Source of the DNA: Prauserella alba
GTDB taxonomy: Bacteria > Actinomycetota > Actinomycetes > Mycobacteriales > Pseudonocardiaceae
NCBI RefSeq assembly: GCF_024171735.1
Contig: NZ_JAMTCH010000003.1
Location: 980,841-1,044,840 of the forward strand
DNA length: 64,000 nt
Direction of reading: 5' to 3'
The translations under genes were made by a program, and so were the position numbers. The notes beneath the pieces were generated by a model. The model saw only the letters and a program-made list of their open reading frames with translations. It had not been told where the DNA came from and searched no databases. This document shows positions 1-12,657 of the stretch, one piece after another. Within the stretch, counting starts at the first letter, position 1. Every line of letters starts with the position of its first letter.

Positions 1-2
1 AA

Positions 3-245
3 TGCGGGTTCTGCACCCCCGGCATGATCATGCAGTCGATCGACCTGCTGGCCGACAATCCGAATCCCGACGAGGAGGCCGTCCGCGAAGGACTCGAAGG
101 CAACCTCTGCCGCTGCACCGGCTACCAGAACATCGTCCGCGCCGTACGCGATGCGGCCGGCCACATGCGTCCGGGCGCGGGCCCGGAGGCCGAGCAGGTC
201 GCCGGCGGCGAGCGGACCACGACGGGCGTGGGAGGTGACTCATGA
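3..245 (+). CDS. (2Fe-2S)-binding small subunit of a molybdenum hydroxylase (CoxS-like), 5' partial
   Basis: This is the C-terminal 80 residues of the iron-sulfur subunit of a xanthine-oxidase/CO-dehydrogenase family enzyme; the start lies upstream of the window. The motif [10 protein letters not shown] at the very start, followed by the [22 protein letters not shown] segment (split here as GNLCRC and TGYQNIV), supplies the four cysteines of the second [2Fe-2S] cluster. In this family the small subunit passes electrons between the molybdenum site of the large subunit and the FAD of the medium subunit. Its stop overlaps the ATG of the large-subunit gene (ATGA), so the two are translationally coupled. 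The last 20 or so residues are a low-complexity tail and not part of the conserved fold. Confidence 0.93.
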   Translation, partial: CGFCTPGMIMQSIDLLADNPNPDEEAVREGLEGNLCRCTGYQNIVRAVRDAAGHMRPGAGPEAEQVAGGERTTTGVGGDS

Positions 246-2683
246 CCGCCATGGCCGAGCCCGAGGTCGGACGGGCGCGGGTCCGGAAGGAGGACGAGCG
301 CCTCATCACCGGCCGCACCCGCTGGACCGACAACATCGCCCTGCCGGGCATGGTGCACATGGCCCTGCTGCGCAGCCCGACGGCCCACGCGCGGATCACC
401 GCCATCGACACGTCGGCGGCCAAGGAGATGTCGGGTGTGATCGCCGTGTACACCGGCGACGACCTCGACCCGGGCGGAGAGGTCGGCATGCCCAACGCCT
501 GGCCGATCACGCCGGACCAGAAGACCCCGCGCAGGCCGATGCTCGCCCAGGGGACGGTGAACTTCGCGGGTGAGGCGGTCGCCGCGGTCATCGCGCGCAG
601 TGCCGCCGAGGCGGAGGACGCGCTCGCCGAGATCGACGTCGACTACGAGGATCTGCCCGTGGTGCTGGGCCTCGACAACGCGGTGGCCGACGGCGCGCCG
701 CTGGTGCACGAGGACATGGGCACGAACAAGAGCGCGGAGTGGATCTTCGACTCGGCCGCGGCCGGTTCGGGCGGCGACGTCCAGCAGGCGATGAGCAGCT
801 CGGACGTGGTCGTGACCCGGCGGTTCCGGCAGCAGCGGCTGGTGCCTGCGTTCATGGAGCCGCGGTCGGTGGTCGTGGACCCGACGGCGCCACAACTGAC
901 CATGTGGTCGGCCACCCAGGTGCCGCACATCCTCAAGACGATGGTGGCCATGACGCTCGGCCTGCCCGAGCACCAGGTGCGGGTGATCGCCCCCGACGTG
1001 GGCGGCGGCTTCGGCGGCAAGCTCGCGGTGACGCCGGAGGAATGCGCCGCGGTGGTCGTGGCGCAGAAGCTGGGCAAGCCCGTGAAGTGGACCGAGTCGC
1101 GGTCCGAGACCATGGTCTCCGCGCACCACGGGCGGGACCAGATGCAGGACATCTCGATCTCGGCCTCCCGGGACGGCACCATCACGGGCCTGAAGGTCGA
1201 CCTGCTGGCCGACATGGGCGCCTACCTGGGCATCGTCGGCGGGGGTGTCCCGGTGCTGGGCGCGTTCATGTTCAACGCGATCTACAAGATCCCGGCCTAC
1301 CGCTTCTCCTGCACGACGGTGTTCACCAACACCACGCTCACCGACGCCTACCGCGGCGCGGGCAGGCCCGAGGCGACGTTCGCCATCGAACGGATCATGG
1401 ACGAGCTCGCGGCCGAGCTCGGCATGGATCCCATGCAGCTGCGGGAGAAGAACTGGATCAAGCATGACGAGTTTCCGTACACCACGGTCTCGACGCTGAC
1501 CTACGACTCCGGCAACTACGAGGCGGCCACCGCGAAAGCGATGCAGCTGTTCGACTACGACGGTCTGCGGCGGGAGCAGGCCGAACGCCGTGCACGCGGC
1601 GACCGGGTCCAACTCGGCATCGGCATCTCGACGTTCACCGAGATGTGCGGACTCGCGCCGTCGCGCGTGCTCGGGTCGCTCGACTACGGCGCAGGCGGCT
1701 GGGAGCACGCCGCGATCCGCATGCTCCCGACCGGCAAGGTCGAGGTCGTCACGGGCGCCTCCCCGCACGGGCAGGGCCACGAGACGGCGTGGAGTCAGAT
1801 CGTCGCCGACCAGCTCGGGGTGGGATTCGACGACATCGAGATCCTGCACGGCGACACGCAGTCCTCGCACAAGGGCCTCGACACCTACGGCTCCCGGTCG
1901 CTGGCCGTCGGCGGTATCGCCGTGGTCAAGGCCGCGGAGAAGGTGATCGCCAAGGCCCGCAAGGTCGCCGCACACCTGATGGAGGCCTCCGAGGACGACC
2001 TCGAATTCGCCGACGGCAAGTTCACGGTCCGCGGCACCGACACCTCGACCGCGATCCAGGACGTCGCCCTCGCGGTGTTCGCGGCACACGACCTTCCGGA
2101 GGGCGTTGAGCCCACCTTGGACTCCGAGGCCGTGTACGACCCGGAGAACTTCTCGTTCCCGCACGGCACGCATCTGTGCGCGGCGGAGGTCGACACCGAT
2201 ACCGGTCAGGTGCGGTTGCGTTCGTACGTCAGCGTCGACGACATCGGCAAGGTCATCAACCCGCTGATCGTCGAAGGCCAGATGCACGGCGGGCTGGCAC
2301 AGGGCATCGCCCAGGCGTTGTACGAGGAAGCGGTGTACGACGAGTTCGGCACCCTCACCTCGGGCACGTTCGCCGACTACCTGGTGCCGTCGGCGATGGA
2401 CCTGCCCTCGTTCACCACCGATCGCACCGAGACGGCGGCGACGTCCAACCCGCTCGGGGTCAAGGGCGTCGGCGAGGCGGGCACCATCGCGTCGACCCCG
2501 GCCGTGGTGAACGCGGTCGTGGACGCGGTACGGCACCACGGTGTCGACGACATCGAGATGCCGCTCAGTCCGATGCGCGTGTGGCGTGCCGTGCACAAGG
2601 GAGACACGGCCGCAGGTGGCCCCGGAGCCGAGGCCGGCGGCGGTCTCGGCTCGATCGACTCAGCACACGGAGGTGCGCAGTGA
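242..2683 (+). CDS. Xanthine dehydrogenase/CO dehydrogenase family molybdopterin-binding large subunit
   Basis: This 813-residue catalytic subunit binds the molybdopterin cytosine dinucleotide cofactor. The glycine-rich VGGGFGGK motif lies near residues 254-261, AYRGAGR near 369-375 and the GVGEAG motif near 742-747, whose Glu is the expected catalytic base. The active-site loop is AYRGAGR, not the AYRCSFR loop that carries the copper-binding cysteine of true (form I) CO dehydrogenases, so the substrate is probably not CO, or at least is unproven. The ATG at 242 overlaps the stop of the small subunit; an in-frame ATG at 251 is possible. The gene is followed with a 4-bp overlap by the FAD subunit, giving the order S-L-M. 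The physiological substrate cannot be told from sequence. Confidence 0.93.
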   Translation: MTAMAEPEVGRARVRKEDERLITGRTRWTDNIALPGMVHMALLRSPTAHARITAIDTSAAKEMSGVIAVYTGDDLDPGGEVGMPNAWPITPDQKTPRRPMLAQGTVNFAGEAVAAVIARSAAEAEDALAEIDVDYEDLPVVLGLDNAVADGAPLVHEDMGTNKSAEWIFDSAAAGSGGDVQQAMSSSDVVVTRRFRQQRLVPAFMEPRSVVVDPTAPQLTMWSATQVPHILKTMVAMTLGLPEHQVRVIAPDVGGGFGGKLAVTPEECAAVVVAQKLGKPVKWTESRSETMVSAHHGRDQMQDISISASRDGTITGLKVDLLADMGAYLGIVGGGVPVLGAFMFNAIYKIPAYRFSCTTVFTNTTLTDAYRGAGRPEATFAIERIMDELAAELGMDPMQLREKNWIKHDEFPYTTVSTLTYDSGNYEAATAKAMQLFDYDGLRREQAERRARGDRVQLGIGISTFTEMCGLAPSRVLGSLDYGAGGWEHAAIRMLPTGKVEVVTGASPHGQGHETAWSQIVADQLGVGFDDIEILHGDTQSSHKGLDTYGSRSLAVGGIAVVKAAEKVIAKARKVAAHLMEASEDDLEFADGKFTVRGTDTSTAIQDVALAVFAAHDLPEGVEPTLDSEAVYDPENFSFPHGTHLCAAEVDTDTGQVRLRSYVSVDDIGKVINPLIVEGQMHGGLAQGIAQALYEEAVYDEFGTLTSGTFADYLVPSAMDLPSFTTDRTETAATSNPLGVKGVGEAGTIASTPAVVNAVVDAVRHHGVDDIEMPLSPMRVWRAVHKGDTAAGGPGAEAGGGLGSIDSAHGGAQ

Positions 2684-3534
2684 TCCCCGCTCCGTTCGAC
2701 TACGTAGCACCGTCCACTGTAGACGAGGCAGTACGTGCGCTCGCCGACGCGGGCGAGGACGCCAAGGTGCTGGCAGGTGGGCAGAGCCTGCTGCCCGTGC
2801 TGCGCATGCGGCTCGCCGCCCCGACCACGGTCGTGGACCTGGGCAAGATCGGCGAGTTGAAGGGCGTGCGCGACGAGGGCGACGCCGTCGTGATCGGTGC
2901 GATGACCACGCACTACGACGTGCAGCGTGATCCGCTCGTGCACGACCACGCGCTGCTGCTGGCCAGGGCCACCGACACGGTCGCGGATCCGCAGGTGCGG
3001 CACCGCGGTACGTTCGGCGGCTCGCTGGCGCACGCCGATCCGGCGGGTGACCTGCTCGCCCCGGCGCTGGCGCTGGACGCGGAAATGGTCATCCAGGGCA
3101 CGGGTGGCCGGCGCACCGTGTCGGCCGCGGAGTTCTTCCAGGACTTCTTCACGACGTCGCTGGCTCCGGAGGACATCCTCGTGGAGGCGCGCGTGCCGAA
3201 GCACACGGGCTGGACGGCGCACTACGAGAAGTTCAACCGGGTGGCACAGGCGTGGTCGATGGTGGCGGTGGCCGCCACGGTGCGCGCCGAGGGCGGCACG
3301 ATCGCCGAGGCGCGCATCGGACTGACCAACATGGCCTCGATCCCGGTCAGAGCGACGGCGGTGGAACAGGCCCTCGTGGGCAGGTCGGCCGACGCCGAGA
3401 CGATCCGCGCGGCGGCCGAACACGCTGCCGAGGGCACGAGCCCGACCGTCGACGGCAACGCCGACGTCGAGTACCGGCAGCACCTCGCGAAGGTACTGAC
3501 GGGACGTGCCGTCGAGGCGGCGATGGCGGGCTGA
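2680..3534 (+). CDS. FAD-binding medium subunit of the molybdenum hydroxylase (CoxM-like)
   Basis: This 284-residue subunit belongs to the FAD-binding domain family of molybdopterin dehydrogenases. AGGQSLLP near residues 32-39 and GTFGGSLAHADPAGD near 110-124 are the two flavin-binding signatures. The C-terminal third matches the CO dehydrogenase flavoprotein C-terminal domain (NRVAQAWSMVAVAA and RIGLTNMA segments). The start is a GTG overlapping the TGA of the large subunit by 4 bp, with GGAGG about 7 bases upstream. In the holoenzyme it receives electrons from the iron-sulfur subunit and passes them to the acceptor. A strong hairpin follows the stop, so the core operon may end here. Confidence 0.93.
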   Translation: MIPAPFDYVAPSTVDEAVRALADAGEDAKVLAGGQSLLPVLRMRLAAPTTVVDLGKIGELKGVRDEGDAVVIGAMTTHYDVQRDPLVHDHALLLARATDTVADPQVRHRGTFGGSLAHADPAGDLLAPALALDAEMVIQGTGGRRTVSAAEFFQDFFTTSLAPEDILVEARVPKHTGWTAHYEKFNRVAQAWSMVAVAATVRAEGGTIAEARIGLTNMASIPVRATAVEQALVGRSADAETIRAAAEHAAEGTSPTVDGNADVEYRQHLAKVLTGRAVEAAMAG

Positions 3535-3547
3535 GAGCCGTGACCGA

Positions 3548-3584
3548 CGAGGGCACCGCGGGCGGCCGGTCCGCGGTGCCCTCG
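3548..3584 (+). terminator. Hairpin after the FAD subunit gene
   Basis: A 14-bp perfect G/C-rich stem (arms 3548-3561 and 3571-3584, 9-base loop) begins 13 bases after the coxM-like stop. There is no clear T-tract, as is usual in high-GC actinomycetes. It is followed by two direct copies of CACGACACGGCCCG (3616-3643), whose role is unknown. Confidence 0.6.
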
Positions 3585-3753
3585 CGGTACGTCAGCGGGG
3601 CGGGAGCGTCGACCCCACGACACGGCCCGCACGACACGGCCCGCATGACCCAGGGCGGCGACGGTAACCCTCCGGGAGGAACGGGCTCCGAACGCCGCCG
3701 GAGTACGAGACGAGTGCGCACCGAGCGCAGGCATCGAGGAAGGAGGTCGGCCC

Positions 3754-4647
3754 GTGCGGCTGGACCACGAATTCACCGTCCCGGCACCCATCGACGAGGT
3801 GTGGAAGGCGATCATCGACCCGGAGCGCGTGGCACCCTGTATGCCCGGGGCCACGCTGACGGCTGTCGAGGGCGACACGTTCAAGGGCACGGTGAAGGTC
3901 AAGCTGGGCCCGGTCTCCCTGCTCTACAAGGGCAGTGGCGAGTTTCTCGAGAAGAACGAGGCGTCCCGGCAGATCACGATCAAGGCATCCGGCAAGGACT
4001 CGCGCGGCGCGGGGACGGCGGCGGCGACCGTCACCGTCACCCTGACCGCCGAAGGTGAGACCACGAAGGGTGCCGTCGCGACCGACCTCAACGTGACCGG
4101 TAAGCCCGCGCAGTTCGGTCGCGGCATGATCTCCGAGGTCGGCGGCAAGATCCTCGACAGCTTCGCCGAGAACCTGTCTGCCGAACTGGGTTCGGACTCG
4201 TCGGGCACGGGCACGGGCGCAGGCTCGGGTTCGCCGGGCACGGCGTCGGGAACGGCCGCGGCGGGCACGGCGTCCTCGGAGGCCACGGGTTCAGGTGGTT
4301 CGGGTGCCACGGGTGCTGCGTCGGGCGCCGCGGGTTCGCCGGGCGGCTCGTCCGGTGCCGCGGACACCGCGGGCCGGGACACCACCCCGGGCGCGGGTGC
4401 GGGGTCCGGTATCGCCAGCGGTGCGGCTGCTGCGTCGCCGCCTCCACAGCCGGAGAAGCCGCAGCTGGAGTCGGTCAAGCCCGGCGGCAGGGAAGCGGAG
4501 GCCATCGACCTGTTCGACTACGCGGGCGCGTCGGTCGCGAAACGTGCCGCCCCGGTGATCGGCGGTCTCGTCGCGCTCGTCGGCGTGATCGCGATCATCC
4601 GGATGCTCTGCGGGAAGAAGCAGGCCGGGGACACCGTCGAGGGCTGA
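3754..4647 (+). CDS. CoxG-type SRPBCC family protein with C-terminal membrane anchor
   Basis: Residues 1-150 read as a START/SRPBCC domain of the CO dehydrogenase subunit G family (opening EFTVPAPIDEVWKAI, then PCMPGA). In Oligotropha such a protein recruits CO dehydrogenase to the cytoplasmic membrane. Residues about 155-235 are a Gly/Ser/Thr/Ala-rich linker of low complexity. Residues about 268-287 (VIGGLVALVGVIAIIRML) form one hydrophobic helix before a short basic tail, consistent with tail anchoring. The start is GTG at 3754 behind AAGGAGG. Its place directly after the S-L-M genes, but beyond a hairpin, suggests membrane docking of that enzyme; this is inferred from family and context. 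Confidence 0.85.
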   Translation: MRLDHEFTVPAPIDEVWKAIIDPERVAPCMPGATLTAVEGDTFKGTVKVKLGPVSLLYKGSGEFLEKNEASRQITIKASGKDSRGAGTAAATVTVTLTAEGETTKGAVATDLNVTGKPAQFGRGMISEVGGKILDSFAENLSAELGSDSSGTGTGAGSGSPGTASGTAAAGTASSEATGSGGSGATGAASGAAGSPGGSSGAADTAGRDTTPGAGAGSGIASGAAAASPPPQPEKPQLESVKPGGREAEAIDLFDYAGASVAKRAAPVIGGLVALVGVIAIIRMLCGKKQAGDTVEG

Positions 4648-4741
4648 GCGCGGGTCCGGTCCGACTCTGCCCTCCGGTCCGACCCTGCCGTCCCGGCCGC
4701 CGGAGCGGAATGTGCGGCACGAGCAGGTGGTTGAACCGGGC

Positions 4742-5809
4742 ATGCGCGCCGACCACACCACCGAGATCGTCGTCATCGGCGCGGGACAAGCCGGGTTGTC
4801 CGCCGCCTATTTCCTCCGCCGCGCCGGTCTCGTACCGATGTCCGATTTCGTGGTTCTCGATCACGCCAAGCGACCGGGAGGTGCTTGGCAGTATCGGTGG
4901 CCGTCGCTGCGACTCGGCGGCGTGCACGGATTGCACGACCTGCCCGGGCTCGCGCTGGGCGGTGCCGACCAGGACAGGCCGGCGTCCGAGGTGGTCAGCG
5001 AGTACTTCGCCCGCTACGAAGACGTCTTCGAGCTTTCCGTGCATCGGCCCGCTGACGTCCGGTCCGTTCGCTACACCGGCGACGACCGGGATGGCTTCGT
5101 CGTCGAGACGCCCACCGAGTCGTGGCTGGCCAGGGGGATCGTGAACGCGACCGGAACGTGGGACCGCCCGTTCCGGCCGTACTACCCGGGCAGGGAGACC
5201 TTCGCGGGACGGCAGCTGCACACCGCTGACTACACGGGTGTCGGCGAGTTCCGGGGCCGCCGCGTCGTGGTCGTCGGTGGTGGCAGTTCGGCCGTCCAGC
5301 AGCTGTTGGAGATCGCCCCGGTCGCCGCGGACACGACCTGGGTCACGCGCAGGCCGCCGGTGTTTCGCGACGAGGAGTTCACCCCCGAGTACGGCCGCGA
5401 GGTCGTCGCGGCGGTCGACGCGCGGGTCCGCGACGGTCGCCCGCCGCGCAGTGTCGTGAGCGTGACCGGGCTGATGCTGACGCCCGAGGTCCGCGCCGCG
5501 AGAGAGGCCGGCGTGCTCGATCGCAAGCCGATGTTCGAGCGCATCACCCCGCACGGGATCGCCTGGGCCGACGGCACCGAGCAACACGCCGACATCATCC
5601 TGTGGGCCACGGGGTTCCGTGCGGCCCTCGACCACCTGGCGCCGCTGGGCCTGCGGGAACGCGGAGGCGGCATCCGGATGAACGGCACCGAGGTCGCGGC
5701 CGAGCCGCGGGTGCATCTCGTCGGCTACGGTCCGTCGGCGAGCACGGTCGGCGCCAGTCGTGCCGGTCGCGCCGCAGTCCGGGAGCTCCGTGCCACGCTC
5801 GCCCACTGA
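4742..5809 (+). CDS. FAD/NAD(P)-dependent monooxygenase-like oxidoreductase
   Basis: This is a 355-residue two-dinucleotide-domain flavoprotein. The first Rossmann motif GAGQAG (about residues 12-17) is followed by a second, GGGSSA (about 179-184), and by ILWATGFR near residue 288, the ATG motif of pyridine-nucleotide disulfide and flavin monooxygenase families. The closest recognisable class is the CzcO/TrkA-like 'NAD(P)-binding domain containing' flavin monooxygenases. I chose ATG 4742 (MRADHTTEIVV); an upstream in-frame start at 4712 would add ten residues without known family similarity. It is a single gene, separated by 94 bases from the CoxG-type gene; the substrate is unknown. Confidence 0.82.
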   Translation: MRADHTTEIVVIGAGQAGLSAAYFLRRAGLVPMSDFVVLDHAKRPGGAWQYRWPSLRLGGVHGLHDLPGLALGGADQDRPASEVVSEYFARYEDVFELSVHRPADVRSVRYTGDDRDGFVVETPTESWLARGIVNATGTWDRPFRPYYPGRETFAGRQLHTADYTGVGEFRGRRVVVVGGGSSAVQQLLEIAPVAADTTWVTRRPPVFRDEEFTPEYGREVVAAVDARVRDGRPPRSVVSVTGLMLTPEVRAAREAGVLDRKPMFERITPHGIAWADGTEQHADIILWATGFRAALDHLAPLGLRERGGGIRMNGTEVAAEPRVHLVGYGPSASTVGASRAGRAAVRELRATLAH

Positions 5810-6037
5810 CCAGGGCGAACGTCGCGACGGTGCCGCCTGCACAGGACGGCAGGGCCGCCGTGGTGACCGCGCGCGGCCGCCCGGAGGGGCGGTCAACCAC
5901 CGAGAGTAGCCGGAGGTGCTGCGCTGGGTCGACGTCCCGGCGGTATACGTCACTGCCGAGGCGCGCAGGGTGGACTCGGTCAATCCCGACGCGTACGTTT
6001 AACCCCCTGACAACCGAAGATCGAGGCTGCTCGAACC
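5810..6037. other. Intergenic leader region before the glycine riboswitch
   Basis: This is non-coding sequence between the flavin oxidoreductase and the riboswitch and must contain the gcv promoter, though I cannot assign -35/-10 boxes with confidence. A 28-codon reading frame with a GTG at 5916 and TAA at 6000-6002 ends just before the riboswitch; it matches no family I know and is not called as a gene. Confidence 0.4.
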
Positions 6038-6222
6038 ATGAGCGGGAGAGACCTCGTGCGCTGGTAGCACGAGGCGCCGAAGGAGCAAAGACCCCACAAT
6101 CTCTCAGGTACCGTTACCGCCATGGTGAGGCCACTCTGGAAAGTGGGCTCAGGTGAGCCTCACCCAAGGTGAAAGCCGTGTACGCACGGTGAAACTCTCA
6201 GGTGTCATGACAGAGGGGGAGT
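6038..6222 (+). promoter_or_regulatory. Tandem glycine riboswitch (gcvT element)
   Basis: Two glycine aptamers lie back to back. The first (about 6040-6112) has the conserved GGGAGAG start, CGCCGAAGGAGCAA core and CTCTCAGG end. The second (about 6127-6215) has the CACCCAAGGTGAAA core and again closes with AAACTCTCAGG, followed by GACAGAGGGG. The two are joined by a short linker, the architecture of glycine ON-switches. It ends about 50 bases before the gcvP start, so it most likely controls transcription or translation of the glycine cleavage operon, allowing expression when glycine is abundant. Confidence 0.93.
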
Positions 6223-6270
6223 TCCCAGCGTGGCGGGTATCCCTGTCATGCGCTTGAAAGGAGCTCCTCG

Positions 6271-9114
<2,844 letters not shown>

Positions 9115-9118
9115 GACG

Positions 9119-10198
9119 ATGAAGACCCCGCTACACGATGTCCACAGTGGACTGGGAGCGTCGTTCACCGATTTCGCCGGCTGGGACATGCCGGTGCGCT
9201 ACTCCAGTGACCTCGCCGAGCACCGCGCGGTGCGGGAGGCCGCGGGGCTGTTCGATCTCTCCCACATGGGCGAGATCGAACTGAGCGGGCCGCAGGCCGC
9301 CGACGCGCTCGACTACGCACTGAGCGGAAAGCTGTCGGCCGTGGCCGTCGGCCGCGCTCGGTACACCATGATGTGCAACGAGCGGGGCGGCGTGGTCGAC
9401 GACCTCGTCGTCTACCGGCTCGGCGAGGAGCGCTACCTGGTGGTCGCCAACGCGGGCAACGCCGCCGAGGTGTCCGCCGAACTCGTGCGCCGCGCCGAGG
9501 GCTTCGACACGACGGTCGACGACCGTTCCGCCGAGGTTGCCCTGATCGCGGTGCAGGGCCCGACCTCGGCGGCCATCGTCGGCGCCGTCAGTGACGCCGA
9601 CCTGTCCGCACTGAAGTACTACGCGAGCGTGCCCACGACCGTCGGCGGCCGGGAGGTACTGCTCGCGCGCACCGGCTACACCGGTGAGGACGGTTTCGAG
9701 CTGTTCGTCGCCGCCGACGACGCAGCCGCCGTATGGCAGGTGCTGACCGAGGCGGGCGAGGGCCACGGCATCGTGCCCTGCGGCCTCGCCTGCCGCGACA
9801 CGCTGCGTCTCGAGGCGGGGATGCCGCTGTACGGCAACGAACTCTCGGCGGACGGGTCACCCTTCGCGGCGAACCTCGGCCGGGTGGTCAAGTTCGACAA
9901 GGAGGGTGATTTCGTCGGCAGGGCGGCCCTCGAGAACCAGCCCGCACCGGAGACCGTCCTGGTCGGGCTCACCGGCGGTGGCCGGCGCGCACCGCGGCAC
10001 GGATACCGTGTGCTCCAAGGCGACGACGAGGTCGGGGAGATCACCAGCGGTGCGCTCTCGCCGACTCTCGGCCACCCGATCGCCATGGCGTACGTGCCCG
10101 TCCGGTGCTCGGAGCCCGGGACCACGCTGTCCGCCGACATCCGCGGTCGCCTCGAACCCGTCGAGGTGGTCGCCCTGCCGTTCTACCAGCGTCGCTGA
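9119..10198 (+). CDS. gcvT: Glycine cleavage system aminomethyltransferase, T protein
   Basis: This 359-residue tetrahydrofolate-dependent aminomethyltransferase releases ammonia from the aminomethyl-lipoyl intermediate and forms 5,10-methylene-THF. The N-terminal [26 protein letters not shown] block and the [10 protein letters not shown] and [18 protein letters not shown] motifs (quoted in part) are typical; the conserved Asp of the folate site sits in the DLSHMG segment. The start is ATG 9119, four bases after the gcvP stop. The order P-T-H is common in actinobacteria. The next gene, gcvH, starts 11 bases after its stop. Confidence 0.96.
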   Translation: MKTPLHDVHSGLGASFTDFAGWDMPVRYSSDLAEHRAVREAAGLFDLSHMGEIELSGPQAADALDYALSGKLSAVAVGRARYTMMCNERGGVVDDLVVYRLGEERYLVVANAGNAAEVSAELVRRAEGFDTTVDDRSAEVALIAVQGPTSAAIVGAVSDADLSALKYYASVPTTVGGREVLLARTGYTGEDGFELFVAADDAAAVWQVLTEAGEGHGIVPCGLACRDTLRLEAGMPLYGNELSADGSPFAANLGRVVKFDKEGDFVGRAALENQPAPETVLVGLTGGGRRAPRHGYRVLQGDDEVGEITSGALSPTLGHPIAMAYVPVRCSEPGTTLSADIRGRLEPVEVVALPFYQRR

Positions 10199-10208
10199 AA
10201 GGCCTGAC

Positions 10209-10583
10209 ATGACGATTCCCCAGCATCTGCGCTACACCAAGGAACACGAGTGGATCTCCGTCGACGGTGACGTCGCCACCGTGGGTATCACCGCGTTCGC
10301 GGCCGAAGCCCTCGGCGACGTGGTCTTCGTCGAACTTCCGGAGGCCGGTTCGGAGGTGAGCGCGGGCACGCCGTGCGGCGAGATCGAGTCAACCAAGTCG
10401 GTCAGCGAGATCTACGCCCCGGTCGACGGCGAGATCACGGAGGTCAACCAGGCCGTCATCGACACCCCGGAGTCCGTGAACTCCGATCCGTATGAACAAG
10501 GGTGGCTGTTCAAGGTCCGCGTCGAGAGCATGCCGGAGCTGATGGACGCCGCTGCCTATACCGCGCTCACCCAGGAGGGCTGA
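10209..10583 (+). CDS. gcvH: Glycine cleavage system lipoyl carrier protein, H protein
   Basis: This 124-residue protein has the full H-protein length. The lipoylated lysine is Lys63 in the motif [10 protein letters not shown], and the N-terminus YTKEHEW is diagnostic. It shuttles the aminomethyl group from GcvP to GcvT and dihydrolipoamide to the L protein, which is not encoded in this window. The ATG at 10209 is set by similarity to family N-termini. The stop lies three bases before the glyA TTG. Confidence 0.97.
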   Translation: MTIPQHLRYTKEHEWISVDGDVATVGITAFAAEALGDVVFVELPEAGSEVSAGTPCGEIESTKSVSEIYAPVDGEITEVNQAVIDTPESVNSDPYEQGWLFKVRVESMPELMDAAAYTALTQEG

Positions 10584-10586
10584 CCA

Positions 10587-11858
10587 TTGAGTTCGTTCGA
10601 AGCCGATCTGTCTACTGTAGACCCTGAGGTCGCGGCGGCCGTCACCGACGAGCTGCGCCGCCAGCAGTCGACGCTGGAGATGATCGCCTCCGAGAACTTC
10701 GCGCCCGTGTCCGTTCTCGAAGCGCAGGGCTCGGTGCTCACCAACAAGTACGCCGAGGGTTACCCGGGCAAGCGGTACTACGGCGGCTGTGAGCACGTCG
10801 ACGTCATCGAGAACCTGGCGATCGAGCGTGCCAAGGCACTCTTCGGAGCCGAGCACGCCAACGTGCAGCCGCACTCGGGTGCGCAGGCCAATGCTGCCGC
10901 GATGGTGTCGCTGCTCAACCCGGGGGACACGATCCTCGGGCTGGACCTCGCGCACGGCGGTCACCTGACGCACGGCATGAAGCTGAACTTCTCCGGCAAG
11001 CTCTACAACGTTGCCGCCTACCATGTCGACAAGGAGACCGGCCTGATCGACATGGCCGAGGTCGAGCGACTGGCGGGCGAGCACAAGCCGCAGCTGATCA
11101 TCGCGGGCTGGTCGGCTTACCCGCGCCAGCTCGACTTCGCCGAATTCCGCCGGATCGCCGACTCCGTGGGCGCCAAGCTCATGGTCGACATGGCGCACTT
11201 CGCCGGCCTGGTCGCCGCCGGGCTGCACCCGAGCCCCGTGCCGTACGCCGACGTCGTCACCACCACGACGCACAAGACGCTCGGCGGCCCGCGCGGCGGC
11301 ATCGTGCTCTCGAAGCAGGAGTACGCCAAGAAGATCAACTCCGCGGTCTTCCCCGGCCAGCAGGGCGGCCCGCTCGAACACGTCGTCGCAGGCAAAGCCG
11401 TCGCGCTGAAGATCGCGGCCAGTGACGAGTTCAAGGAGCGGCAGCAGCGCGTGGTCGAGGGCGCGAAGATCCTGGCGAACCGGCTCTCCGAGTCCGACGC
11501 GGCCGAGGCGGGCGTGCGGGTGCTGACCGGCGGTACAGACGTCCACCTCGTGCTTGTCGATCTGGTCAACTCCACACTGGACGGCCAGCAGGCCGAGGAC
11601 CGGCTGCACGAGATCGGCATCACGGTGAACCGCAACGCGGTGCCGTTCGACCCGCGTCCGCCGATGGTGACCTCCGGGCTGCGCGTCGGCGCGCCGGCAC
11701 TGGCCACGCGCGGTTTCGGCGCCGAGGACTTCACCGAGGTCGCCGACATCATCGTCCGTGCGCTGCAGCCGAGCACCGGCGACGCGGCGCTCGGTGAGCT
11801 GCGCGGCCGCGTCGAGCTGCTCGCCAAGAAGCACCCGCTCTACCCGGGTCTTTCCTGA
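10587..11858 (+). CDS. glyA: Serine hydroxymethyltransferase
   Basis: This 423-residue PLP enzyme interconverts serine and glycine using THF, coupling to the methylene-THF made by the cleavage system. The PLP lysine is Lys230 in [25 protein letters not shown] and [10 protein letters not shown] are further signatures. The start is an uncommon TTG at 10587, supported by AGGAGG at about 10573-10578 and by family N-termini (the preceding codons are out of frame with the gcvH end). Being the fourth gene of the riboswitch operon, it is probably induced by glycine. It may be a second, cleavage-dedicated SHMT rather than the only one in the genome. Confidence 0.96.
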   Translation: MSSFEADLSTVDPEVAAAVTDELRRQQSTLEMIASENFAPVSVLEAQGSVLTNKYAEGYPGKRYYGGCEHVDVIENLAIERAKALFGAEHANVQPHSGAQANAAAMVSLLNPGDTILGLDLAHGGHLTHGMKLNFSGKLYNVAAYHVDKETGLIDMAEVERLAGEHKPQLIIAGWSAYPRQLDFAEFRRIADSVGAKLMVDMAHFAGLVAAGLHPSPVPYADVVTTTTHKTLGGPRGGIVLSKQEYAKKINSAVFPGQQGGPLEHVVAGKAVALKIAASDEFKERQQRVVEGAKILANRLSESDAAEAGVRVLTGGTDVHLVLVDLVNSTLDGQQAEDRLHEIGITVNRNAVPFDPRPPMVTSGLRVGAPALATRGFGAEDFTEVADIIVRALQPSTGDAALGELRGRVELLAKKHPLYPGLS

Positions 11859-11877
11859 CGGCGATACCGGCACCGAT

Positions 11878-11921
11878 CGGCAACGGCCCGCCCGCACTTC
11901 GGTGCGAGCGGGCCGTTGCCG
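11878..11921. terminator. Bidirectional terminator between glyA and the O-methyltransferase
   Basis: A 20-bp stem with a single mismatch closes on a TTCG tetraloop (arms 11878-11897 and 11902-11921). It sits between two convergent genes, 19 bases after the glyA stop and 17 bases before the stop of the minus-strand methyltransferase, so it can serve both. Confidence 0.8.
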
Positions 11922-11938
11922 TGTGGGCCGGAGGGGTC

Positions 11939-12601
11939 TCAGCCGGTGACGAGGGCCAGCGCGAAGCCGTCGTAGCCCTTGCCTGCGACGGTCTGGAGGG
12001 CCGTGGCGTCCACGCGTGGATCGGTCGCCATGAGCTCGAACATGTGCTGTGTGCCTCGAACACCGGGGTCGTCGGACGCTGTGTCGGCGATCGCGCCGCT
12101 CCGGACGACGTTGTCCACGACGATCACCGTCCCGGGCCGGCCCAGTTCGAGCGCCCAGCGGAAGTAGGCGGCGTTGTTGGCCTTGTCCGCGTCGAGGAAG
12201 ACGAGGTCGAACGGGGCGTCGTCGTGGAGGGTGGGCAGGGTGTCGAGTGCGGTGCCGACGCGGATGTCGACCCGGTCGCCGACGCCGGCGCGGTCGACGT
12301 TGCCGCGTGCCACGTCGGCGAATCGCGGGTCGGCCTCGAGCGTGATCAGCGTTCCGTCCGGCGGCAGGGCGCGGGCCAGGCAGATGGCGCTGTAGCCGCC
12401 CAGCGTGCCGACCTCGAGGATCGACCGCGCGCCGACCATGCCGGCCAACAGTGTGAGGAACCGGCCCTGTGGTGCGCTGACGGCGATGTCCGGGAGGCCG
12501 GCGTCTGCGGCCGCGCGGGCCGCCCCGCCGAGCGCATCGTCGGAACCGAGCAGGTTGTCGGTCAGGTAGTCGTCCACCGTGGCCCATGTTCGAGGATCCA
12601 T
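11939..12601 (-). CDS. Class I SAM-dependent O-methyltransferase (family 3, CCoAOMT-like)
   Basis: This 220-residue protein matches the catechol/caffeoyl-CoA O-methyltransferase family. Motif I is SILEVGTLGGYSAICLA, the acidic SAM-ribose residue lies in TLITLEAD, and FDLVFLDADKANN holds the metal-binding Asp; VVDNVVRSG is the conserved metal/product loop. I chose the ATG at 12601 (MDPRTWATVDDY); an upstream start at 12661 would add 20 residues that do not look like the family. No strong ribosome-binding site precedes it, so it may be leaderless. The methyl acceptor is unknown. Confidence 0.87.
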   Translation of the reverse strand: MDPRTWATVDDYLTDNLLGSDDALGGAARAAADAGLPDIAVSAPQGRFLTLLAGMVGARSILEVGTLGGYSAICLARALPPDGTLITLEADPRFADVARGNVDRAGVGDRVDIRVGTALDTLPTLHDDAPFDLVFLDADKANNAAYFRWALELGRPGTVIVVDNVVRSGAIADTASDDPGVRGTQHMFELMATDPRVDATALQTVAGKGYDGFALALVTG

Positions 12602-12657
12602 AATCGGCAGGCTAGGCGCTGCTCTCACATCGTGCTCGAGAGTCCCGCGGCGGGAGG

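Noticed and set aside
122-2596. Open frame of 824 codons on the minus strand
   Set aside because: Antisense shadow of the large-subunit gene; composition rich in Arg/His/Val without family motifs, while the plus frame has clear cofactor motifs.
1-3534. Xanthine dehydrogenase for the urate pathway
   Set aside because: Same superfamily, but 33 kb from the urate genes and with a CO-dehydrogenase-like subunit layout and CoxG companion; substrate left open.
5916-6002. 28-codon open frame just before the glycine riboswitch
   Set aside because: Plausible codon use and a start, but very short, no family match and lying in the presumed promoter/leader region.
10389-12587. Open frame of 732 codons on the minus strand across gcvH, glyA and the methyltransferase
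   Set aside because: Crosses three genes and a terminator; no domain recognisable.
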